From Nemertoderma westbladi (lineage: Eukaryota; Xenacoelomorpha; Nemertodermatida; Nemertodermatidae), in NCBI GenBank assembly GCA_032718475.1, contig JAUCBJ010008035.1, forward strand, positions 1 to 47,076: a DNA stretch of 47,076 bases, read 5' to 3'. Below, piece by piece: positions 1 through 11,122 of this stretch (position 1 is the first letter of the stretch; each line of letters begins with the position of its first letter). The position numbers were made by a program, and so were the translations under genes. The notes beneath the pieces are model-generated. The model saw nothing but the letters and a program-made list of their open reading frames with translations, was not told the DNA's origin and did no database searches.

Positions 1-1040
1 TTAATAAAGGGTCGAGAGATTATTGAAAAAAATATGTTCTACAGTACGTTTTTTTCCTCATGTAATACGGACTGTAATTTTATTCTTCAATTGTTTCTTG
101 TTTGTTGCTCAATTCTTTAATAAAATATAGAGCGATATACAGTAGTGTTAGAAAATACATAGTTACTGCAATTCCAACTACTGTACTCTTCAACTCCCGA
201 TGCTGCTTTACTCAATGTTAAATAATTTTGTGTTCTCGAATATTTATTACGTAACTAGAGAGCCGCTTAACAACATAAACCAATATTGGATATTGAATCC
301 GTTTTGGAGGTAGCCTTGCAGACACTAAAGTTGCAATAACCTTTGAGTGTGTGAATAGATTTTGCTCAAATTACTTGCAAACCTTTTCTACGTCGATGCT
401 CTTTCGACACATAATAATTTAAGAAATTCCACCAAAAATCTTATATTTTACTTTTTTCGCCGGGATAAAAAGTAAAATCCATGCATTCCTGTTGATTACT
501 GTTTTCCCTAGGGAAAAAAATCAAAACTTTTTCTTCCGATTTTGCGGTATATTTGAGCGAAAAAGTAACAATTTAAGAATAAAAATATTTACTGTTTTTT
601 ACACTAACCTTTTATTTTTGTTTTTCATTTAAATTTGGATAAATAAGTGGCAAAATTCAGAAAAATTGCCATGTTCGGTCGGTTTCATTTCGGTTCCGGT
701 TTGGCTCGTCTACTCGTTCGGTCAATCCCTATAATTGTGGGATCGAGGTAGGGGGCCTCCTGTGGTGTGTGGCCTGGGGCCTCGTCCTCATCGCCACCCC
801 CCCCCCCCCCCCCCCCCCCCCCTAAATGCGGATGCGCTACTGATGTCCTGAGAACCAAAGGTAGTCAAGGTGGCAGATTTGCGTCTATTTTACCCACCGG
901 ATGGCAATCTGATGGCTATCTGATGCGCTATGTACAAGTAAATGGACAAAGAGAATCCCTCAAGCAAATATTTTGGTCCCAGCCCCAAAAAAGAGCAACC
1001 TAATAACCCTTTAAACTTTTCGCGGAATCTCGCTAATCTT
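1..1040. other. AT-rich non-coding stretch with poly(dC) tract
   Basis: No gene is supported here. The only notable structure is an uninterrupted run of 26 C at 797-822. A short open frame runs through that run, but its proline stretch is only the translation of the homopolymer. The remainder is AT-rich with no recognisable protein similarity in any frame. Confidence 0.6.
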
Positions 1041-1089
1041 GATTGCTGCAAAGATATGCAACATAATTATATTAAATCGCATCAGGGAT

Positions 1090-1990
1090 CCTGTTGAAAG
1101 ACTGTTACGTGTGAACCAAGATGGGTTCCGTAAAAGGTCGATGGACCATAGAAACTATTCTGGCACTTGGAAGGATAATCGAAGGGTTATTACTAAAGAT
1201 CATTCATTAAAGGGCTAAGGGGCGCCTCAAAGCTGCTTTAAGAACGTGTTGGGAAATTGAAAGATCCCTTCAGCAACTTGCTTGGGCAGCCACCAAACAT
1301 CGAGGCCAGTCCAAGGAAAATATATAACAAGAAGACGCTACCTATAGAAACAGGGGACTTCCCACCCGCCGAACTCCAAAGAAGCATTAAAAGCATGTCC
1401 AATCATAAAGCGAGTGGATCATATACTTACTGATCTAGACGTTGCTGATGACATAGGGGTACTGTTAGAATCACTAGAGGGAGCCCAAAGGTTTCTCTGC
1501 TCATTGAAGCAGGTTGCTTCTAGTGTTGGTCCTTTTGTAAACTCCAAGAAGACCAAAATCATGACAGTGAACCTAGACTGCACTCAAGAAATGTCTGATT
1601 ATAAGGGCATAATCTCTAGTGACGGCTTGCTTGAGAACGTGGATGACTTCTGCTACAGTACTTGGGATTATGGATCCGAAAGACCATCGGATACGTAAAG
1701 GGAAGTGATGGGCAGCGTTAAATATTCTGTCCAGGATTTGGAAGTCCCAAAGAATAAAACGTAACCTTAAGGTTCGATTATTTAGAGCAGCAGTAGTTCC
1801 AGTACTCCTATATGGGAGTCCATGCTGGGCTCTAACTGCAGAGGATACCAAATCTCTGGATGGCACTTTCACAAGAATGCTGCGCCGGGTTCATTGTGTC
1901 AAGTTCAATGAACACATCTCCAATCAGACTCTATACAATATTGGAGGTGTTTCATTAGTCTCCCCTAGCTTGACACTTGAACGGAATTTG
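1090..1990 (+). mobile_element. Degenerate non-LTR retrotransposon (LINE) reverse transcriptase fragment
   Basis: Reverse-transcriptase similarity is visible in several disrupted frames. Near 1115 there is an NQDGFRK motif (the NQxGFRxGRST region), then ETILALGRIIEG in a shifted frame. At 1430-1560 there is a DLDVADDIG motif, corresponding to the catalytic YADD box with its Tyr changed to Val, followed by NSKKTKIM. Around 1640-1990 come a DDFCY-type motif, RLFRAAVVPVLLYGS and LDGTFTRML, which match the C-terminal part of LINE RTs. Stops and frameshifts between the blocks, and missing pieces, show it is dead. The clade (I/Jockey/CR1-like) cannot be fixed by eye. The same element family recurs at 14,225-14,290 plus 31,440-31,640, and at 8,761-9,120. 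Confidence 0.8.
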
Positions 1991-2139
1991 ACTCTCACTC
2001 ATGCTAAAAATTAATTATTTGATTTTCAGAATTGTCTCAACACAATGCCATTGTCTATAAGAGAGAAAATCTAAGCTTCAACAAAACTTATTTCATTCAC
2101 CCCTATATACTGTGTACATCTATCGACAGCAGGCAATCA

Positions 2140-2430
2140 TCCCAGGCATGGAAACCGATCAACTTGCTTACAGGGCGGAAGAGGCAACCAACCACCAAGG
2201 TTAAGGCTGAATCACCAGCCGATCGCCTCAATGGTTGGAAGGCCCACTTTGAAAAGCTCCTCAATAATGACAGGGTATTGCCTGATAACTTTATAGAAGT
2301 AAAAGTGTCTGAGTCTGTACTCCCAGATATTCACATTGGCGAATCTCCTTTGCAGAAGTGAAGGCTGCTGCAAAGAGCATTAAGACCAATCGTGCCAATG
2401 GAGTAGATGGTGTACCCAAATTGAATTACA
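2140..2430 (+). mobile_element. LINE fragment upstream of the RT core (frameshifted)
   Basis: One frame encodes the linker seen between endonuclease and RT in many LINEs, with NLLTGRKR and RLNGWKAHFEKLLN. It then runs into a frameshift near 2345, after which another frame carries EVKAAAKSIKTNRANGVDG, the start of the RT domain. In an intact element this piece lies upstream of the part found at 1,090-1,990. The order here is therefore scrambled and this is a separate remnant. Coding similarity stops near 2,430 and AT-rich DNA follows. Confidence 0.7.
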
Positions 2431-3640
2431 GTAGTACTGTACCTATAATCTTTAAGATCTTCTACCGTTATTGTAGGCCTACAGTTCTACTTTACTTCAC
2501 TTTAAACAAATATATCGTTCAATCAAATGTAATGGTTTAATGTTTCTTTGTTATTTACAACATTTTGTTTTTTTATAAAATATTTACACATTTATTAAAC
2601 ATATATTTAACAACATTATAATAAATTTGAAAACTTTCAAACAAACAATATCACAATACAATAATAATTCAAAATATCGACCTATTGTACCGGTAACTAC
2701 TATGTATAACAAACTTGAGTTTATAAATCAATTATCATTAACAATGTTAACACGTTCGTGGGGCCTTCGCGCAGGACGAGGCCCAGTTATGAGATACAAA
2801 TTAAAACTGAGCGACTGTATCACAAAATCAGTATTTGAAAAATTTAACCATACCGACAATCAATGAAAGAAAGGGGGACAGTACGAGTTCAGCCCTTTTA
2901 ATCTGCCCCCCCCCCCCCCCCCCCCTTCCTACCAACCAATACATAACCGCGACATCTACCACCCAAGGGGCGGAAGGGTAGCACAAACTTATTTCCAATC
3001 ACACGTTCAATATGCGAAGCCATGTGGTTTATAGGGAATATCGAGAATTCGAGAAAATCGAGAATACGAGAAACTTGATCGAAATACTTGCTCATCCCAG
3101 CATCCGTCCGTATCCACCTCACCGGACAGGTGGGGTTTATTCCCGTAGAACAGTATAATTCCCGCTAAACCAAAATCGCAATCCTCGTCGATTCGTCCAG
3201 TCGTCGACGTAAGTCGGACTCTTCCCACCGAACTCCAAGGTGGGTGACCGGAGTGAGGCATGAGGAACTTGGCAGTGGCCCGCATTACGATCCAACCGAC
3301 CGCCGTATTCCCAGTGTAGTAAATATAATCTTACTGACAAGCAAGCAATTCCGTAGTATTTATTCTTCAGTTAATCGCATCTTGATGCCACTCGGCTGCT
3401 CGGGTCCAGATACACCGGACTGTCGGAAGCTGTTTAGATGAAGAAGTTGTTAAGATGGCCTTGCCAACGACCAACGACCTGAAGACGGTACCGGTAACTC
3501 TGTACCACTGTAACAGTTAACAGTACTGGTACCGTACTGTAATCCTGTAGTCTCCTAGCAACCAGCTGATGCCAAGCTTAATAATTTTTGGTAGATTAAT
3601 TTATTATAACTGTAAGACAGTTACACAGATGCTGCACGAA
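2431..3640. other. Non-coding, with a poly(dC) tract
   Basis: AT-rich DNA with a run of 20 C at 2906-2925, followed by a more GC-balanced stretch (2,940-3,440). Short open frames occur on both strands, but none shows domain similarity or consistent codon character. No gene is called. Confidence 0.5.
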
Positions 3641-3790
3641 GACCCCACGCAAATTAAACTTGGAAAATTTCTAAACTTTGGCCAGACTACATGTGTACCA
3701 AGTTTGGTTAAATTTCATTAACATTTGGCTGAGTTATTAACGTTTAAAATTGGACACGACAGAACGACAGATCAACAGAACAACAGAGCC
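3640..3790 (+). mobile_element. Probable non-LTR retrotransposon/SINE 3' tail
   Basis: The segment runs through a phrase typical of RTE-like 3' ends (a CCAAGTTTGGTTAAATTTCATT-type stretch near 3,700). It then passes into short ACAG-rich repeats at 3,755-3,795 that lead directly into the 65-bp tandem array. The assignment rests on overall pattern and is tentative. Confidence 0.45.
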
Positions 3791-4442
3791 ACAGACACAC
3801 CGATTGAGTTAGTGGTACCTGTATGCTAAGCTCGCTTACTTTCGTCGCTCGCCCCACAGACACACCGATTGAGTTAGTGGTACCTGTATGCTAAGCTCGC
3901 TTACTTTCGTCGCTCGCCCCACAGACACACCGATTGAGTTAGTGGTACCTGTATGCTAAGCTCGCTTACTTTCGTCGCTCGCCCCACAGACACACCGATT
4001 GAGTTAGTGGTACCTGTATGCTAAGCTCGCTTACTTTCGTCGCTCGCCCCACAGACACACCGATTGAGTTAGTGGTACCTGTATGCTAAGCTCGCTTACT
4101 TTCGTCGCTCGCCCCACAGACACACCGATTGAGTTAGTGGTACCTGTATGCTAAGCTCGCTTACTTTCGTCGCTCGCCCCACAGACACACCGATTGAGTT
4201 AGTGGTACCTGTATGCTAAGCTCGCTTACTTTCGTCGCTCGCCCCACAGACACACCGATTGAGTTAGCGGTACCTGTATGCTAAGCTCGCTTACTTTCGT
4301 CGCTCGCCCCACAGACACACCGATTGAGTTAGTGGTACCTGTATGCTAAGCTCGCTTACTTTCGTCGCTCGCCCCACAGACACACCGATTGAGTTAGCGC
4401 GGTACCTGTATGCTAAGCTCGCTTACTTTCGTCGCTCGCCCC
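3791..4442. repeat. 65-bp tandem repeat, 10 copies
   Basis: Ten head-to-tail copies start at 3791, 3856, 3921, 3986, 4051, 4116, 4181, 4246, 4311 and 4376. By eye, copies 1-7 and 9 are identical. Copy 8 has one T-to-C change in the GAGTTAGTGG segment, and copy 10 has the same change plus a 2-bp insertion. Each unit begins ACAGACACACCGATTGAG and ends CGTCGCTCGCCCC. Near-perfect homogeneity indicates recent expansion or gene conversion. The array appears to grow out of the tail of the upstream retroposon. Confidence 0.97.
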
Positions 4443-6680
4443 ACAAATATAATATGTAATGTTCGGTATCGTCGGTTATAACCTCAACGTTTGAACTCTG
4501 TCGCCTCAACAATTCCGTTAGCACAGTTAGAATTATTAAAGCAAAATGTAAAATATACAGTATGATACCTTATAAAAAACCAGAAATGCCATGAACCAAT
4601 CTAACTGATTATAAAAAGCAGCTACACTGTAATATTGCAACATTTCAAAAAATTTAAAATAAAGTCCTTCGCTTTTGTCTATTCATGACCTTGAGGGGGG
4701 GGGGGGGGGGGGGGGGTATTTTTCATCGTACAAACTCATTCAGGGTTCATTTTAAAGTGAATTTTCAGGAGAACAAATGTTAGTATAAGTCAAAGCCAAT
4801 GCTATATGCAAGCAAAGAAGGGCTATCCATCATTTAAATTGTAAGCATTCGTAAATTCTGGAGTTATTATATTTCATATTTTTATTTATTTATTTTTTAT
4901 TTAAATGAGACTTAAATGAGCTCTGTGCGATAAAAAATGAAGGGTGTGAAATTTTTGTAAGACATGCTCATAGCGGAAAAATCATTCACGGGAAATTCGA
5001 TTTAGTGTAAGACAGAAATATCGCGCTTTGAATCTTAGCGAACAACTAAATTATAGTCACATAATGGATTCTGCAACGAGTAGAATGCCAATACTTGCTA
5101 TAATATGCACTAAAAAAAGGGGTTCAGAATTAAAAAATAACTTCTAAAATATCTTAAAGTTTCAATTTTTTGGCCCAAACTCGACTAACCCCCTCCCTTA
5201 ACCTGTAGTAGATGATTAACTTATAAGATTAGTTTATTATTAATTAATTTACTTTCATTTGTAAAAACCTATAAAATGTCCGTCGCTTTCTAATTCTTGA
5301 ATTTAAATCAATGTTAATTTGTTGTGAAGTGAAAAAAGAGTAGTCCAACTGCAATCCTCCATTCATAATTGAACATCTTTAATATTATGCGGGTCAATCT
5401 TGAATAAAACCCAAAAGTAATTCGCAATCAATCCGAACCACATATTTTGGATTCTATATAACCCTGTTAGTGACCGAAAAAAAGTCTATAAAAATTTAAA
5501 AAAATTCTACATAAATTTTCATAACGCAAGCCAAACAAAAGGGACAGTTAGGGGAGTGTAAGTAGCAAATTAGTGATGTTCCCGAAAAATAATAAATTAA
5601 TTATTGTACAATAGGCCTATGATGCAATTCAATAAGGAAATTAATAAATTTTGCACTGGCCTGTCAAACATAAATTGATATATCTAGGTAACTAGAAGTC
5701 GCATCCAATTTCACGATATATTACGGTAACTGAGATTCCACAGCACGGAAAATTCATAATTTACATTAATGTGCGACGATTTTTCACATAATACAATTTT
5801 GATTGGTCTATTGATTCTCGGTGTATCGTGTATGCCTAATATATTTATTTTATTTGGTTTATAAATCACAATAGTTTATAATTTTACAAATAAATTTTTT
5901 GGGTTTTTGAGGCCGACAAATACGATGAGCGAGGTTAAATGCCCCCGTTTAGTAGAGAAGTTTTGTAAATAAGCTCCTATATTTTACCAATAAAAGTTTT
6001 ACATGATGTACAGTGTCTATAAATCTATCTACCTATTATAGCAGGATAATGTAAAATAAGATAAAATTAGTTCGACTGAATCGCGAATTAGTTTTGGGTT
6101 ACCCCTTGTTTTTCTCTTGATTGATTAGACTATGTAACTATAAAACAGTTACAAACAATTCGTATTGTAGTGAGTGGAAAAGGAAAACCACATATTTATG
6201 GAAAATATTGTCCTGAAAAAAATAAATATAATGTGATTTATACTAGTTGCTAGAATTTAGAGCAAGTGTCTAAAGTATTAAAAAATATTATGTTATTAAA
6301 TGTTAACATTTTATATATATACATTTGTAAGACCCTACCTATGAAATAAATAATAATTATAAAAAAGAGTAACACTAAGTTACGTAAACCTGTTCCGAAA
6401 TAGACACAGGAAAAGTGTATAAAAACAATAATAAAATGCGAATCGCATGAGCTAAAAAATGAGTTTGATGTGAGATTAATTATTACATGTAAGTTCGGAC
6501 ATTGAGATACAATATGGCGTGCATGGGGGGGGGGGGGGGGGGGATAAATAAAGTTCATTCAAAGAAACTTTAAAATACAAGTTGGTGTACATTTTGTTAA
6601 ACAAACAGCGGTGAAAAGGGTGGAAGTTGGAGAATATCTCAAGGTGGAACCCACCGTATGGGTATTTGGCTAATTAACCT
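4443..6680. other. AT-rich non-coding stretch with two poly(dG) tracts
   Basis: No coding signal is seen in six frames. Runs of G occur at 4695-4716 (22 nt) and 6525-6543 (19 nt). The rest is AT-rich, with many short stop-interrupted frames. Confidence 0.55.
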
Positions 6681-6690
6681 CAATTAACCT

Positions 6691-6717
6691 AAACCAATTA
6701 ATTAAATTAATTGGTTT
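6691..6717. repeat. Perfect palindrome next to the GPCPD1-like stop codon
   Basis: Two 13-bp arms (AAACCAATTAATT and its reverse complement) are separated by one base. The palindrome lies 11 bp beyond the stop codon of the minus-strand phosphodiesterase gene. It could form a hairpin in the 3' UTR, or it may be chance in AT-rich DNA. Confidence 0.6.
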
Positions 6718-6728
6718 GTCTTAGTAAA

Positions 6729-8312
6729 TTAATGTAAAGATTTTACAAATTCCGGGTTAAATCCATAACTTATGTCCCCAATAAACCCATCGACCCCCAT
6801 CTCTAGTTGCTTAGCAACATTCCCACCTTCATTGTTCTCCACCCCGTAACTGACTACGAACAACCCCCGTCGCTGCATCTCGCGTACGGCGCCACCTAGT
6901 GAGCGCTCTAGGAACTCGTCAGCGACCACCACCAGGCCCCGCAGTCCCTCCTGCTCGGCGAACGCTACACCGGCACCCAGACTCCCACAGCGGGGGTCCC
7001 TGAACGGTATCCAACGCCGACAAGCGGCGATCGTGAGTAACAAAACCGGGTAACGACTCTGTTTCAATCGCAAAGCTATCGCAACATCTGGATGGAATGT
7101 CGACAGAAATATGTTCCTATGGGGACCTGCGTTGTCAAGGATACAGTCTATCACGGAGTCCACGTAGCTGTCTAAGGCTGGGTAGGTTGGAGCTTCGTGG
7201 GTCCCATCAGATAAACCCATCGGGTATTTTATTTCTATGTTTAAACCAACTCGCCAAGGTAGCGAGGATTCTAGAACCGACTGCAACGAGGGGTATGCAG
7301 ATTCCTCGGTAGTCATGGGAGACCAAGAAGGGTGGCCACAGTGGTCACCCATGGATTGCAGCTGGTGGTGGTGGAGACTGGGAACTGGAATGGGAGTTAA
7401 AGTGGTGGAGTTTCCGTCGCATCCTGATAGGCAGGTATTTTCCACACACTGTGATTGACTACCGGCAGTACATTTTGTACGAATTCCCCCCTTAGCCGGT
7501 TGATTTATGTTCGAATTTCCCGCGTTTTCTCTCACGGAGAAATCGTGCCCCACCACAGGTACGCCATCTAGCGTTACCAGCACGTCCAACTCAATGTAAT
7601 CCACCCCACTAGAGGTCGCCGCGAAGAAACTCGCCATTGTGTTTTCTCGCATGTGCCCAGGTTGCCTAGCGACGCAGCTGTCGACGACGCCGTAACCACG
7701 GTGACCAATGGCGAGCGGCCGTCGAGCCAGTAACGCCGCCCAGGAGGATGTGTGTCGGTTGGCATGGATACCGGTACACTGGGGTGGCGGAACAGTTATA
7801 CGTAGTAGGTTGAGTGTAATAGAGCCTACGGGTTGGGTTGTCAAGGAAACAGCCAATGGTAATTCAGTTTGATTTATCGTTTCCGGGAAAACAGCCAATG
7901 GGAGTTCGACATATTCGAGACAACTTAATCCAAAATAACTGCTGTCTACAATAACAACCTCCCCATAGCGAATTTCTGAGTCCACAGATATAATTTCTAA
8001 ACGACATCCACGTGACTCACGTTCAGTAGTTCGGTAAGATACATTTACAATATCATCGGTATTTACAGGAATAAGAAAGGGACATTCGGTGTACCGCAAA
8101 GTACCGCCGGATGGCGTTGTAACAGTTACCACTAGACCCTGATCTATCGATCTATTTTGTCCGATTATAGAAACACCCAGCTGAAATTCTTGGAGGGTTG
8201 AGTTTGTATTGAGTAACACTGGAGAGCGACTCTTAGTGTTGAATAAATTAATTCGATACTCTGTGATCCTGTTCTGAGAGTGGCCGTTGAGTGGCGCTGC
8301 GAGAGAATCCAT
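6729..8312 (-). CDS. GPCPD1-like: Glycerophosphodiester phosphodiesterase, GPCPD1/GDE5-like, intronless
   Basis: This 527-residue open frame has the GDPD TIM-barrel signature. It shows GHRG with His204, ENTMASF with Glu223, YIELDV with Glu241 and Asp243, PVVGHDFS with His256, and NIEIKYP near 358-364. These are the residues that bind the divalent metal and hydrolyse glycerophosphodiesters, probably glycerophosphocholine to choline plus glycerol 3-phosphate. The C-terminal half (LESSLPWRVGLNIEIK, FLSTFHPD, YPVLLLT, GVDGFIGDI) matches the GPCPD1/GDE5 subfamily. Residues 1-195 correspond to the region between the starch-binding domain and the barrel in that subfamily. The N-terminal CBM20 domain is absent. 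A Cys/His-rich stretch at about 280-330 interrupts the barrel after the second catalytic His. The chosen ATG is the first in frame: an in-frame TAA lies about 12 codons upstream. No splice sites interrupt the frame, and it looks more GC-rich than its surroundings. It may be a single-exon gene, a retrocopy, or the last exon of a larger gene whose CBM20 exons I could not find. Confidence 0.85.
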   Translation of the reverse strand: MDSLAAPLNGHSQNRITEYRINLFNTKSRSPVLLNTNSTLQEFQLGVSIIGQNRSIDQGLVVTVTTPSGGTLRYTECPFLIPVNTDDIVNVSYRTTERESRGCRLEIISVDSEIRYGEVVIVDSSYFGLSCLEYVELPLAVFPETINQTELPLAVSLTTQPVGSITLNLLRITVPPPQCTGIHANRHTSSWAALLARRPLAIGHRGYGVVDSCVARQPGHMRENTMASFFAATSSGVDYIELDVLVTLDGVPVVGHDFSVRENAGNSNINQPAKGGIRTKCTAGSQSQCVENTCLSGCDGNSTTLTPIPVPSLHHHQLQSMGDHCGHPSWSPMTTEESAYPSLQSVLESSLPWRVGLNIEIKYPMGLSDGTHEAPTYPALDSYVDSVIDCILDNAGPHRNIFLSTFHPDVAIALRLKQSRYPVLLLTIAACRRWIPFRDPRCGSLGAGVAFAEQEGLRGLVVVADEFLERSLGGAVREMQRRGLFVVSYGVENNEGGNVAKQLEMGVDGFIGDISYGFNPEFVKSLH

Positions 8313-8399
8313 GTTGTTCCGATTGGGAATATTCTTACAGCAGCATTATTTGTGTTGAACATATAAATAATTCATTATATAAATAACTACTATTGCACA

Positions 8400-8760
8400 A
8401 AAATTATAATAAAAACTGTTAAAGTTTTAAAAACACACGATATAGATGTGATTAATAATGCGATTTAAAATTTATTATTTAATGTAAAAAATAATGTAGA
8501 ACACTAATTTCACAATGTTTGAGATATTTTAGTTACCAAGGTTAATAATGAATAGAGAACATAGCCAAATTTTATGAAAATTAATAATTCATTTTTATAT
8601 CCAATGTATTTGAATGTAACAATCCTTCATTTTTACGTGAGTAACAAATATGTTTCGCTAATTTAGAGACGCATGTGGGTAACAAACATACCAAACACTG
8701 AGCTGATCATACCAAAGCTCTACATGGCACTAAAGGCCTAGGCTTGCTACACATGAACAA
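8400..8760. other. AT-rich intergenic DNA upstream of the GPCPD1-like gene
   Basis: This would contain the promoter or 5' UTR of the minus-strand phosphodiesterase. A TA-rich stretch (8,360-8,390) lies shortly upstream of the ATG, but no promoter element is convincing. No coding signal is seen. Confidence 0.4.
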
Positions 8761-9125
8761 TAAACTCATTTCCTGCCACACTCTATACATAATTGGAGGT
8801 GTCTATTTAGTCCCCCCATGCTTGACTCTTGAACAGAGCCGCCTCCGCTTTGCAGGACATTGCTTTCTTCTGTATGAGAATCAGCCCAAGCACGAACTTC
8901 CCCTTTAGTGCCCTCATGGAGAGAATAAGCATGGCGGACGGCCCATAATTTTCTTGAGACGCATTTTAAAGGACATTTGCCTTGAAAATGAAAGTAAATT
9001 CTTTCGATAGTAATGGGGGATAGCAAGTTGTGGCGCAGCAATTCGATTTAGTAGAATGGAATTCGTCAACTATAGTTTCGTAGGGTAAAATAATGGGCGT
9101 TCTATAAAACGGACTGACTGACACA
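8758..9125 (+). mobile_element. LINE 3' end remnant
   Basis: On the plus strand one frame reads HTLYIIGGVYLVPPCLTLEQ, then RLRFAGHC, then a stop, then GRPIIFLRRILKDIC. These are the C-terminal landmarks of the same LINE type as at 1,090-1,990, where HISNQTLYNIGGVSLVSP occurs. After the final stop comes a short non-coding 3' tail ending in a GACTGACTGACAC repeat, a common LINE 3' terminus. An internal stop codon shows it is inactive. It is a 5'-truncated insertion. Confidence 0.75.
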
Positions 9126-9129
9126 GTGA

Positions 9130-10890
9130 CACCCCACTTTACGGAGGAGTGTCAATGGCGTGTACTTAGTAGTGTGGGGGGTATCCAAAGGGGTAATTCA
9201 TTATAAATTATATACTGCATGTTACACAGGTGCCAACTGAACCAATGAGAATAAATTACCATACTAACTAACGACACACACACTGCCGCCCACTGGTCAA
9301 TGGTTGGAGGTTGCAGAGACAGCTCATTAGTGGTTGAATTAGTTACGTCAGAGCTCCTAAGGGCAATACCCCGTTCTATCAATAACTGGTAGTAGGCGGC
9401 CAAAACTAATTAATTAACTAATTAATTAATTAACAGACATGTTTTAAAATATCGTCAAATAAAGTCAATGGCTTGGTAAAAATGCTATTTAAACAAATTA
9501 CATTACGGAAAATCTTAACGCAAAGAATGCCAATTATCTCAGAATGATAATTAATAAATTAATGTTATTGTGGCGAACAGGGCGTTGAGAGATGAAGAGA
9601 GAGTCCTTCGATGCAGAAAACGCCAGTTGCCGATGGGAGTGCAACTAAATGACGGCTCCCAAAGTAGAGGAAGTTAAGATTTCTTAAGGTGGAATGTGAA
9701 AAAGTTGAAAAAGGTTGTTTTGTAATGACTGAATTAACTGAATTAATTTTAATTTTGAAAAAGAAATAAGAGGAAACAATTAATTCAGTAAACTTTGAAG
9801 CAGGGGTTTGCACAAGGCACCAGGTTGTCGACTTGGAAGTGAGGAAAAAGTGGAGAGAAGCTCCTTAAATACCTTCCCAGGAAGCGTCCTGATTGGGTAG
9901 CCAAGGAGACTGCTGAGTGACCAGTTACACTCCCCGCTAGGGGGTGTTACCAAGAGGGTGCTGTAGAGACACCAGATTCCGTTTCGATCCCAAAAGGTGG
10001 CCACAGATAAATTTGTTAGAGAAAACTATTGAATTTTAGTTAGAGTTCCGTCAACAACCTGGAGATTATTTACAGCTAAAGCTGCTAATAAAAAATCACT
10101 CATTTCAGTATTTTTAAACTTTGCGAGCTAATATTTTGGACTGAAATTCATCTCGGTAAGCAATTTCGATATTAAATAAATTTGTGTGCGTTAAATGTGT
10201 AATGCAAATAAATGAAGTTGACCTATCTTTTTATTTAGTTTTAATTTAATAAGACAAATAATTTAAATCAAATTATAATTACAAAAAACAAGCCATAATG
10301 AGCACTAACTGATCTGTTACAAATGCAAAAATTTATACTATTATAGATATAAAAACAAACAATAAACAAAAAATAGTACAAAACAAAACAAAGGTAAACA
10401 AAACATCCAATAAAAAATAATAAAAAAAAATATAAAAACAACCACAATTTTTTTGTTACATATATTATATATATACTGTACTATCTAATGATTTATATTT
10501 TCCTCATTTGATCGAAAAAATTATTTAAAATCTGTTTTTTAATTTTAATTCCGACCCAAAAAGGTCCATCTTTAGTCCCATTGACTAAATTTAATTCTAC
10601 AATTTAAACACCAATGAGTTAGTATTACCGTAACCAGGATATTGACATACGTCTGTGTAATGTAATATAATACTTTAACGTGTTGTTTGTTACACTCGAG
10701 CGAACGTAGTGATTGAATGCATATAACCACACGAGGTTCATTACAATTACACAGCAAAAACAAACTCTGAAACCATCTGTTTTTATATGTAAATCGCAAC
10801 ATTACATGAAAACTGAATAAAAATAAACTTTTATGCCTTTGGACCTACAGTACGACCAAAAAAAACAAACATAAAAAGATACAAAAAAAG
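9130..10890. other. AT-rich non-coding DNA
   Basis: Short open frames on the minus strand (up to about 90 codons) have no recognisable domains and no consistent coding character. From about 10,200 the sequence becomes A-rich simple sequence. No gene is called. Confidence 0.5.
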
Positions 10891-11122
10891 GTTATCGTTC
10901 ATATGCGTACCTCTGGCAAAAGAAGCAGGTTACAGTGGTGGTGTTTTCTAACCAAAACAATAAACTAATCTCCATTACTTAATTAACGGAAAGGAGCAGG
11001 TTACAGTGGTGAGCTTTTCTAACCAAAACAATAAACAATATCTCAATAACATAGGGTATTTCATACTTATAGTCTTATTTTTGCAACACGAAAATACCAG
11101 AGGTACGCATATGAACTATAAC
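10891..11122. mobile_element. Small inverted-repeat element (MITE-like), about 230 bp
   Basis: Terminal inverted repeats of 26 bp lie at 10891-10916 and 11097-11122, with a single mismatch. The conserved core is CATATGCGTACCTCTGG. The interior holds two tandem copies of a segment containing AGCAGGTTACAGTGGTG and CTAACCAAAACAATAAAC, near 10,925 and 10,993. There is no coding capacity. A target duplication cannot be defined because both flanks are A-rich. It is a non-autonomous DNA-transposon candidate. Confidence 0.75.

Noticed and set aside
767-1003. Open frame with a poly-proline stretch
   Set aside because: The proline run is only the translation of the 26-C tract. The rest has no domain or coding character.
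3791-4442. Possible CRISPR array
   Set aside because: Units are contiguous 65-bp tandem repeats with no unique spacers, and the genome is eukaryotic. It is a minisatellite.
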